64,000 bases of DNA from Hyphomicrobiales bacterium (GCA_017304475.1 JAFKKV010000025.1:94967-158966), one strand, 5' to 3'; positions 26,407 to 35,297 are shown, counted from the stretch's first letter. Numbers and translations: made by a program. The notes: generated from the letters alone by a model not told the origin.

Positions 26407-26991
26407 TCACTCCGCGCTGAGGCCAAGTGCCTGCCGGAACCGCACCTTGGCATGGGCGCCCTCGCGCAGCGGCACCAGGCGGGCATTCTCGGCGACGTCG
26501 ATCTTGACGATGCGGACGCGTGGCCCCTGCCCCGGCGCGGCGACGGTGGCGGCAAGCCGTTCGAGCTCGGCCCCTGTCGACACAACCGCCGCGTCCTGGA
26601 TGCCGCAGGCGCGCGCCGCCGCCGCGAGATCGGTCGTCGCGGTGTGGCTCTGCTGGGCGCCGGTCTCGCCATAGAGGCCATTGTCCAGCACGACGATCGT
26701 CAGGTTCGCCGGCTGGGCCAGGCCGACGGTGGAAAAGCTGCCGAGGCCCATCAGCATTTCGCCGTCGCCGGTGACCGCGACGACGGGGACATCCGGCTGC
26801 GCCAGCGCCAGCCCGAGGGCGAGCGCGGCGGTGCCGCCCATGGCGCCCCAGAGGTAGAAATTGCGCGGGTCGTCGCCGGCCGCGGCGACGTCATAAGTGG
26901 ATGATCCGAGGCCCGTGACGACCAGGGCGTTTCCACGGTTCTCCAGGAGGCGCGCGACGGCCTGCCTGCGGTTGAGGCGGTTCGAAGACAT
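26407..26991 (-). CDS. TPP-dependent decarboxylase beta subunit (sulfopyruvate/phosphonopyruvate decarboxylase type)
   Basis: A 194-residue protein equal to the C-terminal TPP-binding half of a 2-oxoacid decarboxylase. The TPP motif begins GDGEMLMGLGSFST and ends VVLDNGLYGETG. The N-terminal stretch NALVVTGLGSSTYDVAAAGD and LWGAMGGTAALALGLALAQPD are typical of ComE and of the C-terminal part of phosphonopyruvate decarboxylase. It starts 9 bp after the alpha-subunit stop with GGAG upstream. The two proteins should form a heteromeric cytoplasmic enzyme. The actual 2-oxoacid (sulfopyruvate, phosphonopyruvate or another) cannot be told from sequence here. Confidence 0.82.
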   Translation of the reverse strand: MSSNRLNRRQAVARLLENRGNALVVTGLGSSTYDVAAAGDDPRNFYLWGAMGGTAALALGLALAQPDVPVVAVTGDGEMLMGLGSFSTVGLAQPANLTIVVLDNGLYGETGAQQSHTATTDLAAAARACGIQDAAVVSTGAELERLAATVAAPGQGPRVRIVKIDVAENARLVPLREGAHAKVRFRQALGLSAE

Positions 26992-27000
26992 CGCGAGCTC

Positions 27001-27555
27001 CTATTTCGTGAAAACCTTGGCGCCGACCAGGCGCTGGGACAGAAGCACGGCCATGGCGGACCCGCCGCCATAGGCCATGGTGGCGGCGTGCCGGACCACG
27101 TCGGCGACCTCGTCAGGCCGGTCGGCGCGCTGCACCTGGACATCCATCAGCCCGAGCGCCGCCGCCGTGGTCGAGCCCATCGGCACCTGCCAGGGATTGA
27201 ACTCGCCCCATTCGCCGCGCATGGTCACCAGCATCAGCAGCGGGAATTTGCAGACCTTGATCAGCGACAGCATGTTGATGCAGTTGCCGACCCCGCTCGA
27301 CTGCATCAGCAGCGCGGCGCGCTCACCACCGAGCCAGGCGCCGGCGGCGACCGCGATCCCCTCTTCCTCCGAGGTCAGCGCGATGCCGCGCATCTCCGGC
27401 TCCTGGTGGACCCGCTCGATCAGCCGGGCATGGCCGCCATCGGGCACATAGGGCACCTGGCGCACGCCGAATTCCTTGAAGATGTCGAGGATGTCGTCGG
27501 GCCAGTTGCGGGGCACGGATGCCCCGGGCTTATCGAGAACCGCTGTCGCCGTCAT
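27001..27555 (-). CDS. TPP-dependent decarboxylase alpha subunit (sulfopyruvate/phosphonopyruvate decarboxylase type)
   Basis: A 184-residue protein equal to the pyrimidine-binding half of the enzyme: FGVRQVPYVPDGGHARLIERV, the TPP-activating Glu in LTSEEEGIAVAAGAWLGGERAALLMQSSGVGN, and LMLVTMRGEWGEFNPWQVPMG. ATG at 27555 is chosen to match family length. It forms an operon with the beta subunit (9-bp gap) and is divergent from a LysR gene, across a spacer with strong dyads. No phosphonate or sulfonate genes flank it, so the substrate is open. Confidence 0.82.
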   Translation of the reverse strand: MTATAVLDKPGASVPRNWPDDILDIFKEFGVRQVPYVPDGGHARLIERVHQEPEMRGIALTSEEEGIAVAAGAWLGGERAALLMQSSGVGNCINMLSLIKVCKFPLLMLVTMRGEWGEFNPWQVPMGSTTAAALGLMDVQVQRADRPDEVADVVRHAATMAYGGGSAMAVLLSQRLVGAKVFTK

Positions 27556-27632
27556 GTCCTGTGTCTCCGCCGGCCTGGGCCATGTCGGCGCCTTCAATCG
27601 CAGCCTCGAGCCCCCCTGAGAATGATAATCCG

Positions 27633-27649
27633 GCGATAGGTCCTATCGC
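27633..27649. promoter_or_regulatory. Perfect 17-bp dyad between decarboxylase operon and LysR gene
   Basis: GCGATAGG-T-CCTATCGC, with perfect 8-bp arms. The right half plus its flank (CCTATCGCAAATC...GAAG) recurs at 27707-27725 as CCTATCGCGAAATCCGAAG. A strong site plus a half site 70 bp away, in a divergent spacer, is the usual LysR-type arrangement. Confidence 0.65.
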
Positions 27650-27706
27650 AAATCTCGAAGGCACAGCCTTGCCGAGCCTTCGAAGAACGGCAATTCTCCG
27701 ATCCTC

Positions 27707-27725
27707 CCTATCGCGAAATCCGAAG
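27707..27725. promoter_or_regulatory. Second half-site of the LysR-type operator
   Basis: CCTATCGCGAAATCCGAAG repeats the right half and flank of the dyad at 27633-27649. It is just upstream of the GTG start of the LysR gene, where binding could autorepress that gene. Confidence 0.5.
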
Positions 27726-27731
27726 ACGCTC

Positions 27732-28697
27732 GTGGACCTCAAGCAGTTGAAGACCTTCATCCGGGTCGCCGAAACCGGCTCGCTCAGCAAGGCTTCGGAC
27801 CGGCTGCGCACGGCGCAACCGGCCTTGTCGCGCCAGATCAAGCTGCTCGAAGCCGAGATCGGCACGCCGCTGTTCATCCGCTACGGCCGCGGCATGCAAC
27901 TGACCGAGGCCGGCCAGGAATTGCTGGCGCGGGTCGCCGGCCTGGTGCACCAGCTGGAAAAATCGGTCGAGGACGTCAGGTCACTGCGGACCCAGCCGAG
28001 CGGCACGGTGGCGCTCGGCATGATGCCGACCGTGTCCTATGTGCTGGCCGCCCGTCTGGCGCGCCGGGTGGCGACCGAACTCTCAGGCATTTCGCTCAGG
28101 ATCGTCGAGGGTTATGCCGGCCATCTCGTCGACTGGCTGCACCGCGGCGATGTCGATGCCACCTTGCTCTACGGCCCGAGCTCGGACCTGCATCTGAGGG
28201 TCACCGACCTCATGTTCGAGGAGTTGGTGCTGGTGGGGCCGCCGACCTGCGGGCTCGATCCCGGCAAAGCCGTGCCGGTGGCCGATCTCGCCGGCCTCGA
28301 ACTGGTGCTGCCGAGCCGGCCGCACGGGCTGCGCGCGGTCGTCGAGACCGCCGCCCAGAAGGCCAGGATCGAGCTCGCCATCCGCTTCGAGGCGGATTCC
28401 TTCCGGGTGCTGAAAGACCTGGTCGAGGCCGGCCTCGGCTATACCGTGCTGCCGATGTCGGCGATCCAGCGCGAGGCACGCGCCGGCCTGTTCAGGACCG
28501 CGCCGCTGGAAAAGCCCAAAGTGGTCAGGCAGGTCATCCTGGCGCTGCCGGCGAGCCGCACCGACACCCGCGCCACCCGCGCCGTGGTCGATCTCGCGAT
28601 CGACGAGATCGCCACCATGGTCGCCAAGGGCGACTGGATCGCCGTGCCGTCAGAGGGTCTGCTGAACCGGACCCGCCGCGACACTGCTCCGGCGTGA
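27732..28697 (+). CDS. LysR-family transcriptional regulator (divergent from TPP decarboxylase)
   Basis: A 321-residue regulator. The winged HTH is at residues 1-60 (MDLKQLKTFIRVAETGSLSKASDRLRTAQPALSRQIKLLEAEIGTPLF). The effector domain resembles the Nac/CynR-like group (VALGMMPTVSYVLAARLARR). The start is GTG at 27732, where family sequences begin; longer in-frame starts run through the divergent spacer. It most likely controls the 27001/26407 decarboxylase operon through the dyad at 27633, with the 2-oxoacid or a precursor as inducer. Confidence 0.88.
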   Translation: MDLKQLKTFIRVAETGSLSKASDRLRTAQPALSRQIKLLEAEIGTPLFIRYGRGMQLTEAGQELLARVAGLVHQLEKSVEDVRSLRTQPSGTVALGMMPTVSYVLAARLARRVATELSGISLRIVEGYAGHLVDWLHRGDVDATLLYGPSSDLHLRVTDLMFEELVLVGPPTCGLDPGKAVPVADLAGLELVLPSRPHGLRAVVETAAQKARIELAIRFEADSFRVLKDLVEAGLGYTVLPMSAIQREARAGLFRTAPLEKPKVVRQVILALPASRTDTRATRAVVDLAIDEIATMVAKGDWIAVPSEGLLNRTRRDTAPA

Positions 28698-28745
28698 TGT
28701 CCGGCCGGTCGGCCCCGCAGGGCGGCGCGACGGACAGCCGGCGCC

Positions 28746-28982
28746 CTATGCGCCCTTGTTCTCCACCGGCGGCTTCGGGCCACGCACAGCCCAGCGCATC
28801 AGCGCCCAGGTGCTGCCGCCGGTGGCCATGCCGAGCAGGTAGATGACGACGACCCAGAGGGCCAGCGGCGCGCTGAACCTCAGGCCGAGGAAAGCGACGG
28901 TCACGATCTGGAAGTTCTGAAGCGCGAAAATCAGCGTCGCCGCGACAAAAATGGCGATCACCGTGATGTGGGCCCAACGCAT
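28746..28982 (-). CDS. LapA-domain (DUF1049) small membrane protein
   Basis: A 78-residue protein with two transmembrane segments (ITVIAIFVAATLIFALQNF and LALWVVVIYLLGMATGGSTW) separated by QIVTVAFLGLRFSAPL, the LapA/DUF1049 pattern. The C-terminus is basic and cytoplasmic. In E. coli the relative LapA works with LapB in lipopolysaccharide assembly; no such partner is visible here. ATG at 28982 is chosen because longer starts add hydrophilic residues not seen in the family. Confidence 0.75.
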   Translation of the reverse strand: MRWAHITVIAIFVAATLIFALQNFQIVTVAFLGLRFSAPLALWVVVIYLLGMATGGSTWALMRWAVRGPKPPVENKGA

Positions 28983-29339
28983 GCTCTGTCTCGCTCGCTG
29001 CGGCCGCGTGCCGGAAGTCCCCGTCGCGGGCCGTGCTTCATGATGGCCGCAACCGGACGTTCCCGCCGCGGGGCACAACGCTATCCCAGCTTGCCCGGGG
29101 GCGTCAGTCGGACAAATCCTGCATCATGCCGAGGCGATGGTCCCGATGCCCGGCCGGCCGCGCGCGCTGCTTGCCGTCCACACCTCGCACCTTCCGAGGA
29201 TCGAACGCTTTGTTGACGATGGCGCGGAGATTGGCTCGAAGCGTCCTCCCGCGGCGGCGGTCCAGTCCTTATATGCCCAAGGCAGATGCGTCTCGAAGGC
29301 CGCGGTGGCGGAGCGGACGCGCGATTTCGGGAGCAGGCA

Positions 29340-29588
29340 ATGGCTGCTGCGGTGGATCTGGGTGGATTGGACGGCTGGACCGTCGAGAAGAAGCAGGTGC
29401 ACTACACCCTCGCCTATTGGGTGTCCTATGTGCTCGGCATGCTCAGCCAATCCGAGCCGCTGACACCCGACATCACCTATATCCTGCGCAATGACGGCAC
29501 GGACGAGCGTTGCAAGGTCACCCTGCCGAGCGATCACAAACCGGCCGACATGGCGGCCGCCATTGCCCGCAACGCGGCCCGCGCCTGA
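29340..29588 (+). CDS. Small hypothetical protein
   Basis: An 82-residue open frame starting at an ATG preceded by GGGAG at suitable spacing. The sequence looks protein-like: a central hydrophobic patch (YTLAYWVSYVLGMLSQ), then TYILRNDGTDERCKVTLPSDHKPADMAAAIARNA. No signal peptide is seen and I do not recognise the family. The 200 bases upstream, to the LapA-like gene, hold nothing else recognisable. Confidence 0.5.
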   Translation: MAAAVDLGGLDGWTVEKKQVHYTLAYWVSYVLGMLSQSEPLTPDITYILRNDGTDERCKVTLPSDHKPADMAAAIARNAARA

Positions 29589-29612
29589 GCCGGGCGGCCG
29601 CGAATCCGCCCT

Positions 29613-30542
29613 TCAGATCCGGCCGATCATCCGCCCCGCGACAATCGCCTCGTGGATCTCGGCCTTCAGGATGCGGGCAAGCTCGCGCATCGCCAGCGTC
29701 GCCGGGCGTTGGAGCGAATAGGCGATCATGAACTGCGTGGTGACGTCGGGATCGACCACCCGGCGCACCACCAGGTCGGGATCGTGGACCTCCTTCAGGA
29801 TGGTGCCGTGCGGCAGCACCGTGGAGGCGATGCCGCGCCGGACCAGGTCCTTCAGCGCCTCCAGCGCGTCGATCTCGACCAGCACGTTGAGTTCCGCGCC
29901 ACGCTGCTGCGCCACCGTGTCGAGCTGGCGCCGGAGCCCGTGGTGGCGACCGGGCAGGATGAGCGGCGTCGCCGCGAGCTTGTCGAAAGGAATGGTGTCG
30001 TCGTTCCATTCCGCCGGGTCGACCATGGCGCGTTTCGCGACATGGAACAGGTCCACCGTCATCAAGGGATCCATGCGGACATAGGGCGAGCGGCGGGCAT
30101 TGTTGATGATCGCCATGTCGACCCGGCCGGAGACCAGCCATTCATTCACATAGCCGGAGAAGGCATCGACGATCTGCAGCCTGACCTGCGGATGGCGCTC
30201 CAGGAAGACCTCGACCAGGCGCGAGCCGATGGCGGCGCTCATCGAGGGCGGCATGCCGAAGGTCACCGAGCCGGACAGGACGCTGGCGGTGTTGCGCAAT
30301 TCGTCCTTGGCCAGCAGCAGATCGCGCACCAGCGGCGCGATGGTCGCCTGGAACTGGGCGCCCTCCTCGGTCAGCCGGATGCCGCGGCCGTGGCGGTAGA
30401 AAAGCTGCGCCGCCACCTCCGTCTCCAGAAGCCGGATGGCACGGCTCAGTGCCGGCTGGGCGATGCCGAGCACGGTGGAGGCCTTGGACAGGCTGCCGGC
30501 CTCGGCCACGCCCAGGAAATATTGCAGATGCCGCAGCTCCAC
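29613..30542 (-). CDS. LysR-family transcriptional regulator
   Basis: A 309-residue regulator with an N-terminal winged HTH (MELRHLQYFLGVAEAGSLSKASTVLGIAQPALSRAIRLLETEVAAQLF) and a Nac-like effector domain (VTFGMPPSMSAAIGSRLVEVFLERHPQVRLQIVDAFSGYVNEWL). The start is GTG at 30542. It is divergent from the PLP aminotransferase gene across 255 bp and probably regulates it. It is similar in layout to the LysR at 27732. Confidence 0.87.
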   Translation of the reverse strand: MELRHLQYFLGVAEAGSLSKASTVLGIAQPALSRAIRLLETEVAAQLFYRHGRGIRLTEEGAQFQATIAPLVRDLLLAKDELRNTASVLSGSVTFGMPPSMSAAIGSRLVEVFLERHPQVRLQIVDAFSGYVNEWLVSGRVDMAIINNARRSPYVRMDPLMTVDLFHVAKRAMVDPAEWNDDTIPFDKLAATPLILPGRHHGLRRQLDTVAQQRGAELNVLVEIDALEALKDLVRRGIASTVLPHGTILKEVHDPDLVVRRVVDPDVTTQFMIAYSLQRPATLAMRELARILKAEIHEAIVAGRMIGRI

Positions 30543-30612
30543 CGGTGTCCATGCCTCCGCGCCGCCAAATGGTTAGCCCGGATCGGCCGCCCGGTCCCAT
30601 AGCACGCCGGCA

Positions 30613-30621
30613 TAGCTGCTA
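30613..30621. promoter_or_regulatory. Possible LysR site upstream of aminotransferase gene
   Basis: TAGC-T-GCTA dyad in the divergent spacer, flanked by further ATAGC/GCTAT half-sites between 30600 and 30650. This is a weak call based only on symmetry and position. Confidence 0.3.
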
Positions 30622-30797
30622 ACGATGCCCGCGCGCTATTGCGCCGCCACAGGCCGGCCCATCATCCGGCCGATACAGCGACGCAGCCCGTCGCCTTTGC
30701 GGTCCACGCGGCCCGACACAGCCCGCGGCCACGGGCTCCTTCGATCGACCATGACGACAACAGCTGCCGCGTTCCGGCTGGCGGCTCCAGGAGTTCC

Positions 30798-31910
30798 ATG
30801 TCCCCTCGCATCAATTTCGCCCGCGGCGTGCCGGCCGAGGCTGCCTTTCCGCGCGACCAGATCGCGCTTTGCGCGCAGGCGCTGAGCCGCTCCAACGACC
30901 CGGCCGCGTTCCAGTACGGGCCCGCGTCGGGCCCCGTGCGCCTGCGCGAATGGGTGGCCGGCCATCATGACGTCGACACCGCCGAGGTCATGGTCGGCAA
31001 TGGCTCGGTCGCCCTGTTCGACCTGCTCTGCCGGACCTGGCTGGAGCACGGTAGGCTCAAGCCCGGCCAGCCGGTCCTGGTGGAAGCGCCTTGCTATGAC
31101 CGTGTGCTGCATCTGCTACGATCCCATGGCGCGCACGTCATCCCGGTGCCGGTCGACGCCGACGGGCCGGATATCGCGGCGATTGAGGCTGGCTGCGCCG
31201 GGCGCCCGGCGCTGTTCTATTGCGTGCCGGATTTTCAGAACCCGTCGGGCGCCGTCTATCCGGCGGAGAAGCGACACGCGGTCATCGCGCTCGCCCGCGC
31301 CCACGGCTTCACCATCATCGAGGACAGCCCCTACCGGCTGCTGCGCTACGAAGGCGCGGCGGAACCGTCGTTCCTGGAGCTCGCGCCCGACGTCACCATC
31401 CAGCTCAACTCGTTCTCCAAGCTGATCTCGCCGGGCCTGCGCGCGGCCTATCTGATCGCGCCGGCGCCCATCGTCGCGCAAGTCGCAAGGTTCGCCGAAC
31501 AGACCTATGTCACGCCGGGCAATTTCGCTCTGTCGCTGGCCGCCGAATGGCTGCATCGCGGCCATCTGGAACCCCAGATCGCCCACCTCAGGCGGCTCTA
31601 CGGACCGCGCCTGAGGTCGATGCTGGCGGCTCTCGACAGCTTCCTGCCCGGCCAGCGCTTCCTGCGGCCCGAAGGCGGCTTCTTCGTCGGCCTGACGCTG
31701 TCGGAACCGGTCGATGCCGATCTCTTGCTGGCCGAGGCCGGGCGCGCCGGCGTCGATCTCGCCGACGGTTCCGGCTTTTTCATCGAGCGGCCGGCGACAC
31801 CCTTCCTGCGCCTGCCTTTCGGCTCGATGGACGAGGCAATCGCGCGCCGCGGCGTGGGCATCCTGGCGGAGGTGCTGGGCCGCCTCGGCACCGCCGGCCG
31901 CAACCCATAA
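30798..31910 (+). CDS. PLP-dependent aminotransferase, class I/II (2-aminoadipate-transaminase/MocR-like fold)
   Basis: A 370-residue cytoplasmic fold-type I PLP enzyme. It shows QYGPASGPVRLREWVAG (substrate-side start), CVPDFQNPSGAVYP (Asn and the pyridine-binding region), IIEDSPYRLLRYEG (Asp to the PLP ring nitrogen) and NSFSKLISPGLRAAYLIAP with the Schiff-base Lys and phosphate-binding Arg. It has no HTH domain, so it is a free enzyme and not a MocR regulator. The ATG at 30798 has CAGGAG upstream. It precedes an amino-acid ABC binding-protein gene by 23 bp, which suggests it handles the imported amino acid. Confidence 0.85.
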   Translation: MSPRINFARGVPAEAAFPRDQIALCAQALSRSNDPAAFQYGPASGPVRLREWVAGHHDVDTAEVMVGNGSVALFDLLCRTWLEHGRLKPGQPVLVEAPCYDRVLHLLRSHGAHVIPVPVDADGPDIAAIEAGCAGRPALFYCVPDFQNPSGAVYPAEKRHAVIALARAHGFTIIEDSPYRLLRYEGAAEPSFLELAPDVTIQLNSFSKLISPGLRAAYLIAPAPIVAQVARFAEQTYVTPGNFALSLAAEWLHRGHLEPQIAHLRRLYGPRLRSMLAALDSFLPGQRFLRPEGGFFVGLTLSEPVDADLLLAEAGRAGVDLADGSGFFIERPATPFLRLPFGSMDEAIARRGVGILAEVLGRLGTAGRNP

Positions 31911-31933
31911 CAACACCCGCGAGGAGATCGCCC

Positions 31934-32974
31934 GTGACATCCAGCTTTTCATCGACAGTGTTTGCCGGCCTGCTTCTGGTCGGCCTCGCCGGCCCGGCTT
32001 CCGCCCAGCAATTGGCGCCGAGCCCGACGCTCGACGCCATCCGCGCCCGCGGCCATCTCGAATGCGGCGTGCATCTCGGCATTCCCGGCTTTTCCTTCGC
32101 CAATGACAAGGGCGAATGGTCAGGCCTCGATGTCGACTATTGCCGGGCACTGGCCGCCGCGGTCCTCGGCGACGCCACAAAAGTGCGCTTCACCCCGACC
32201 TCGCCGCAGCAGCGCTGGCCGGTGCTGCAGTCGGGCCAGATCGACGTGCTGGCGCGCGTCACCACCATCACCTTCTCGCGCAATGCGACACTCGGCGTGG
32301 CCTTCCAGGGCATTAATTTCTACGAGGGCCAGAGCTTCATCGTGCGCACCGCCTCGGGCGCCAGGAAACCGGCCGATCTCGAAAACTCCTCGATCTGCGT
32401 CGCCGCCGGATCGAGCGACGAAAGGACCGCCGCCGATTATTTCCGCGAGCACAATATCAAGGTTTCGCTCGTCAATTTCCAGAAGAACGACGACGCCATC
32501 GCCGCCTACGACGCCGGCCGCTGCGACGGCTATACCGCCGGCCTCGCCATCCTGGCCGGCCAGCGCGTCAAGCTGAAGAACCCGGCCGAACACACCATCA
32601 TGACCGAGACCATTTCCAACGACCCGCAGGGGCCGGTCACCCGCTGGGGCGACGAGCGCTGGCAGGCCGTCGTCCGCTGGGTGCTGAACGGCCAGATCGC
32701 GGCGGAATATCTCGGCGTCACCGCGGCCAATGCCGAGGCCATGCGGGCCAATTCGAAGAATGCCGAAATCCGCCGCCTGCTCGGCGCCGATGGCGGCTTC
32801 GGCGCCATGCTCGGCCTGTCCAACGACTGGATGTTCAATGCCATCAGGCAGGTCGGCAATTACGCCGAAAGCTATGAGCGCACGCTCGGCAAGGGCTCCT
32901 CGCTCGGGCTGGAGCGCGGCCGCAACGCGCTGTGGACGCGCGGCGGTGTCTTGTTCACGCCGCCCTTCCAGTAA
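31934..32974 (+). CDS. Amino-acid ABC transporter substrate-binding protein (AapJ-like)
   Basis: A 346-residue periplasmic protein. The signal peptide ends near ASAQQ (residue ~25). The mature sequence follows the general L-amino-acid binding protein AapJ: TLDAIRARGHLECGVHLGIPGFSF, GLDVDYCRALAAAVLGD, PQQRWPVLQSGQIDVLARVTTITFSRNATLG, GRCDGYTAGLAIL and AIRQVGNYAESYERTLG. The GTG start has GAGGAG upstream. It follows the aminotransferase gene closely and converges on the ATPase gene at 32984 with only 9 bp between, so its importer partners are on the other strand. Confidence 0.9.
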   Translation: MTSSFSSTVFAGLLLVGLAGPASAQQLAPSPTLDAIRARGHLECGVHLGIPGFSFANDKGEWSGLDVDYCRALAAAVLGDATKVRFTPTSPQQRWPVLQSGQIDVLARVTTITFSRNATLGVAFQGINFYEGQSFIVRTASGARKPADLENSSICVAAGSSDERTAADYFREHNIKVSLVNFQKNDDAIAAYDAGRCDGYTAGLAILAGQRVKLKNPAEHTIMTETISNDPQGPVTRWGDERWQAVVRWVLNGQIAAEYLGVTAANAEAMRANSKNAEIRRLLGADGGFGAMLGLSNDWMFNAIRQVGNYAESYERTLGKGSSLGLERGRNALWTRGGVLFTPPFQ

Positions 32975-32983
32975 GCCCCGCGG

Positions 32984-33835
32984 TCAGGATTTGGCGCCGA
33001 CACCGCCGAAAATGCCGTGGAACCGGCCGAGGAAGCTCTTCAGCCGGTCGTTCTGCGGGTTGTCGAACACCTCGGACGGGCTGCCCTCCTGGGCGACCCG
33101 GCCCTGTTCGAGAAACACCACGTGGTGCGAGACGTCACGGACGAACAGCATCTCGTGGCTGACCAGCAGCATGGTCATGCCGGATTCGGCGAGCGCCTGG
33201 ATCACGCCGAGCACCTCGGCGACCAGTTCCGGATCGAGCGCCGAGGTGACCTCGTCGAACAGCAGCAGGCGCGGCTGCATGGCGACCGCCCGGGCGATCG
33301 CCACCCGTTGCTGCTGGCCGCCGGAGAGCTGATAGGGGTAATGGCCGGCCCGCTCGGCCAGGCCGACGCGGCCGAGCCAATGGGCGGTGATGTCGCGTGC
33401 CTCGGCCTTGGGCTTGCCCAGCACCTTGGTCAGCCCGAGCATGACATTGTCGGCGGCGGTCAGGTGCGGAAACAGGTTGAATTGCTGGAACACCATGCCG
33501 ATGCGGGCGCGCTGGGCCGAGACCATGGTCTCGCTCAGCCGGCGCCGGCGGCCATTGACCATGCGATAGCCGATCGGGTCGCCGTCGAGCAGGATCTCCC
33601 CGCCGTCATGCTCCTCCAGCAGGTTGACGCAGCGCAGGAAGGTGGTCTTGCCGGAGCCGGAGGCGCCGATCAGCGACACCACCTGGCCCTGGCGCATGGT
33701 CAGGTCGATGCCCTTGAGCACCTCGACCTGGCCGAAGCTCTTGTGCACGGCGCGCGCCTGCAGCAAGGGCAGGTCGGCCGCAGCGGCCGGTTTGGTCGTC
33801 GCGGCTTGTCCCGTCATCAAGGTCTGGTCGCTCAT
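32984..33835 (-). CDS. Polar-amino-acid ABC transporter ATP-binding protein
   Basis: A 283-residue ATPase of the PAAT (GlnQ/AapP/OccP) group. Walker A is GASGSGKT (residues ~57-64), then IGMVFQQFNLFPHLTAADNVM, signature LSGGQQQRVAIARA, Walker B LLLFDEVTSALDPE and H-loop LLVSHEMLFVRD. There is an extra ~20-residue Ala-rich N-terminus. It is the third gene of the leftward permease-permease-ATPase set, whose last stop is 9 bp from the convergent binding-protein gene. Confidence 0.93.
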   Translation of the reverse strand: MSDQTLMTGQAATTKPAAAADLPLLQARAVHKSFGQVEVLKGIDLTMRQGQVVSLIGASGSGKTTFLRCVNLLEEHDGGEILLDGDPIGYRMVNGRRRRLSETMVSAQRARIGMVFQQFNLFPHLTAADNVMLGLTKVLGKPKAEARDITAHWLGRVGLAERAGHYPYQLSGGQQQRVAIARAVAMQPRLLLFDEVTSALDPELVAEVLGVIQALAESGMTMLLVSHEMLFVRDVSHHVVFLEQGRVAQEGSPSEVFDNPQNDRLKSFLGRFHGIFGGVGAKS

Positions 33836-33847
33836 GCCGCGGCTCCG

Positions 33848-34528
33848 TCAGTAGCGCAGATAGGAAAACCGCCGCTCCAGCAGCCCGCCGAGCTGTGCGA
33901 TGGCGAAATTGATGATCAGGTAGAACAGGCCGGCGAGCAGGTAGAAATCGACGATCATGTAGTTGCGCGCCATGACCTGCTGCGAGGCGAGCAGCAGCTC
34001 GACCACGCCGATGACCGAGAGCAGCGTCGAGCCCTTGACGATCTCCAGGCTGGTATTGACCCAGGGCGGCAGCATGCGCCGGAGCGCCTGTGGCAGGATC
34101 GCGTAATAGAGCCGTTTCGGGAAGGTCAGGCCGATGGCCTTGGCCGCCTCCATCTGGCCGGCCGGCACGGATTCGACCGCGCCGCGGAAGTTCTCGGCGA
34201 CATGGGCGGTGGCGAAGGCCGACAAAGCGATGACGCCGGCCCAGAAGGCGGAAATATTGATGCCGAACAGCGCCAGCCCGTAATAGGTGAAGAGGATCAG
34301 CACCAGCAGCGGAATGCCGCGCATCAGGTCGACATAGAGGCGCCCAAGGAGGCGCAGCCACCACCAGCCGTAAGCCAGCGCGACGCCCAGGGTAACGCCG
34401 CAGAGCGTGGCGAAGACGATACTGACCGCCGAAGTCAGCATGGTCACGCCGAAGCCGGTGAGCAGGGCCGAGCGAGCCTGCCACGCTTCGAACAGGAAGG
34501 TGCCGGGAACAAAGGAAAAATCCATCAT
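33848..34528 (-). CDS. Polar-amino-acid ABC transporter permease 1
   Basis: A 226-residue inner-membrane permease of the HisM/GlnP family. About five transmembrane segments are seen, with the family stretch MRGIPLLVLILFTYYGLALFG and the EAA loop ENFRGAVESVPAGQMEAAKAIGLTFPKRLYYAILPQALRRMLPPWVN. It starts at paired ATGs (34528/34525), 8 bp after the upstream permease stop. It heterodimerises with the product of 34537-35205. Confidence 0.92.
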   Translation of the reverse strand: MMDFSFVPGTFLFEAWQARSALLTGFGVTMLTSAVSIVFATLCGVTLGVALAYGWWWLRLLGRLYVDLMRGIPLLVLILFTYYGLALFGINISAFWAGVIALSAFATAHVAENFRGAVESVPAGQMEAAKAIGLTFPKRLYYAILPQALRRMLPPWVNTSLEIVKGSTLLSVIGVVELLLASQQVMARNYMIVDFYLLAGLFYLIINFAIAQLGGLLERRFSYLRY

Positions 34529-34536
34529 GTCGGCCT

Positions 34537-35205
34537 CTAGCGGATCACGGCATAGCGGCGCTCGAGCTGCCGCAGGATGATGGCGATGAGATAGGCGGTG
34601 GCGAGATAGAGCGCGCTGGCGGTCAGCCAGACCTCCATGACGCGAAAGGTATTGGCGTTGATCTGGCGCGCCACGAAGGTCAGTTCCGGCACCGCTATGG
34701 CCGCGGCGAGCGAGGTGTCCTTGAACAGCGAGATCAGGTTGTTGCTGATCGCCGGCAAGGTGATGCGGAACATCACGGGCAGCACCACGTAGCGCTGCCT
34801 TTGCCAGGGCCGCATGCCGATCGCCTTGGCCGCCTCGACATAAGCCTTGGGGATGGACGACAGGCCGGAGCGGAACACCTCCGACATATAGGCGCCGGCA
34901 TAAAGCGACAGCGACAGCACGAAGCTCTGCGTCTTGTTGAGGACATTCACGTCGAACTCCGGCAGGCCGAAATAGATGAAGAAGATCAGCAGCAAGAGCG
35001 GCGTGCAGCGGATGAACTCGACATAGGCCCAGACCGGCCCGGACAGCCACTTCTTGCCGGAGACGCGGGCATAGGCGGCAAGCAGTCCGATGATGCTGCC
35101 GATCACGAGAGAGATGACCGCAAGGCTGAGACCGAGCAGCAGGGCATCGGCCAGCCGGTCGGCGTTCCGCGCGATGACGGACCAGTCAAAATGATAATCG
35201 ATCAT
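34537..35205 (-). CDS. Polar-amino-acid ABC transporter permease 2
   Basis: A 222-residue inner-membrane permease of the HisQ/GlnP family with AYVEFIRCTPLLLLIFFIYFGLPEF and the EAA loop SEVFRSGLSSIPKAYVEAAKAIGMRPWQRQRYVVLPVMFRITLPAISN. ATG at 35205 is chosen over one at 35238 because family proteins begin close to the first membrane segment. It is separated from the upstream binding-protein gene by 172 bp that contain a CGGAGCCG hairpin. Confidence 0.92.
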   Translation of the reverse strand: MIDYHFDWSVIARNADRLADALLLGLSLAVISLVIGSIIGLLAAYARVSGKKWLSGPVWAYVEFIRCTPLLLLIFFIYFGLPEFDVNVLNKTQSFVLSLSLYAGAYMSEVFRSGLSSIPKAYVEAAKAIGMRPWQRQRYVVLPVMFRITLPAISNNLISLFKDTSLAAAIAVPELTFVARQINANTFRVMEVWLTASALYLATAYLIAIILRQLERRYAVIR

Positions 35206-35297
35206 GGGGAATGCCGCTGCCCTCGCCCGAATTCTCATGCCCCGGCCAGGCTCTCGGCCGGCCAGGGTCTTCTTCGCGAACTCTGCACCGCAAACGA

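Noticed and set aside
30798..31910. MocR-type regulator
   Set aside because: The aminotransferase fold is complete but there is no GntR HTH upstream of it, so it is a free enzyme.
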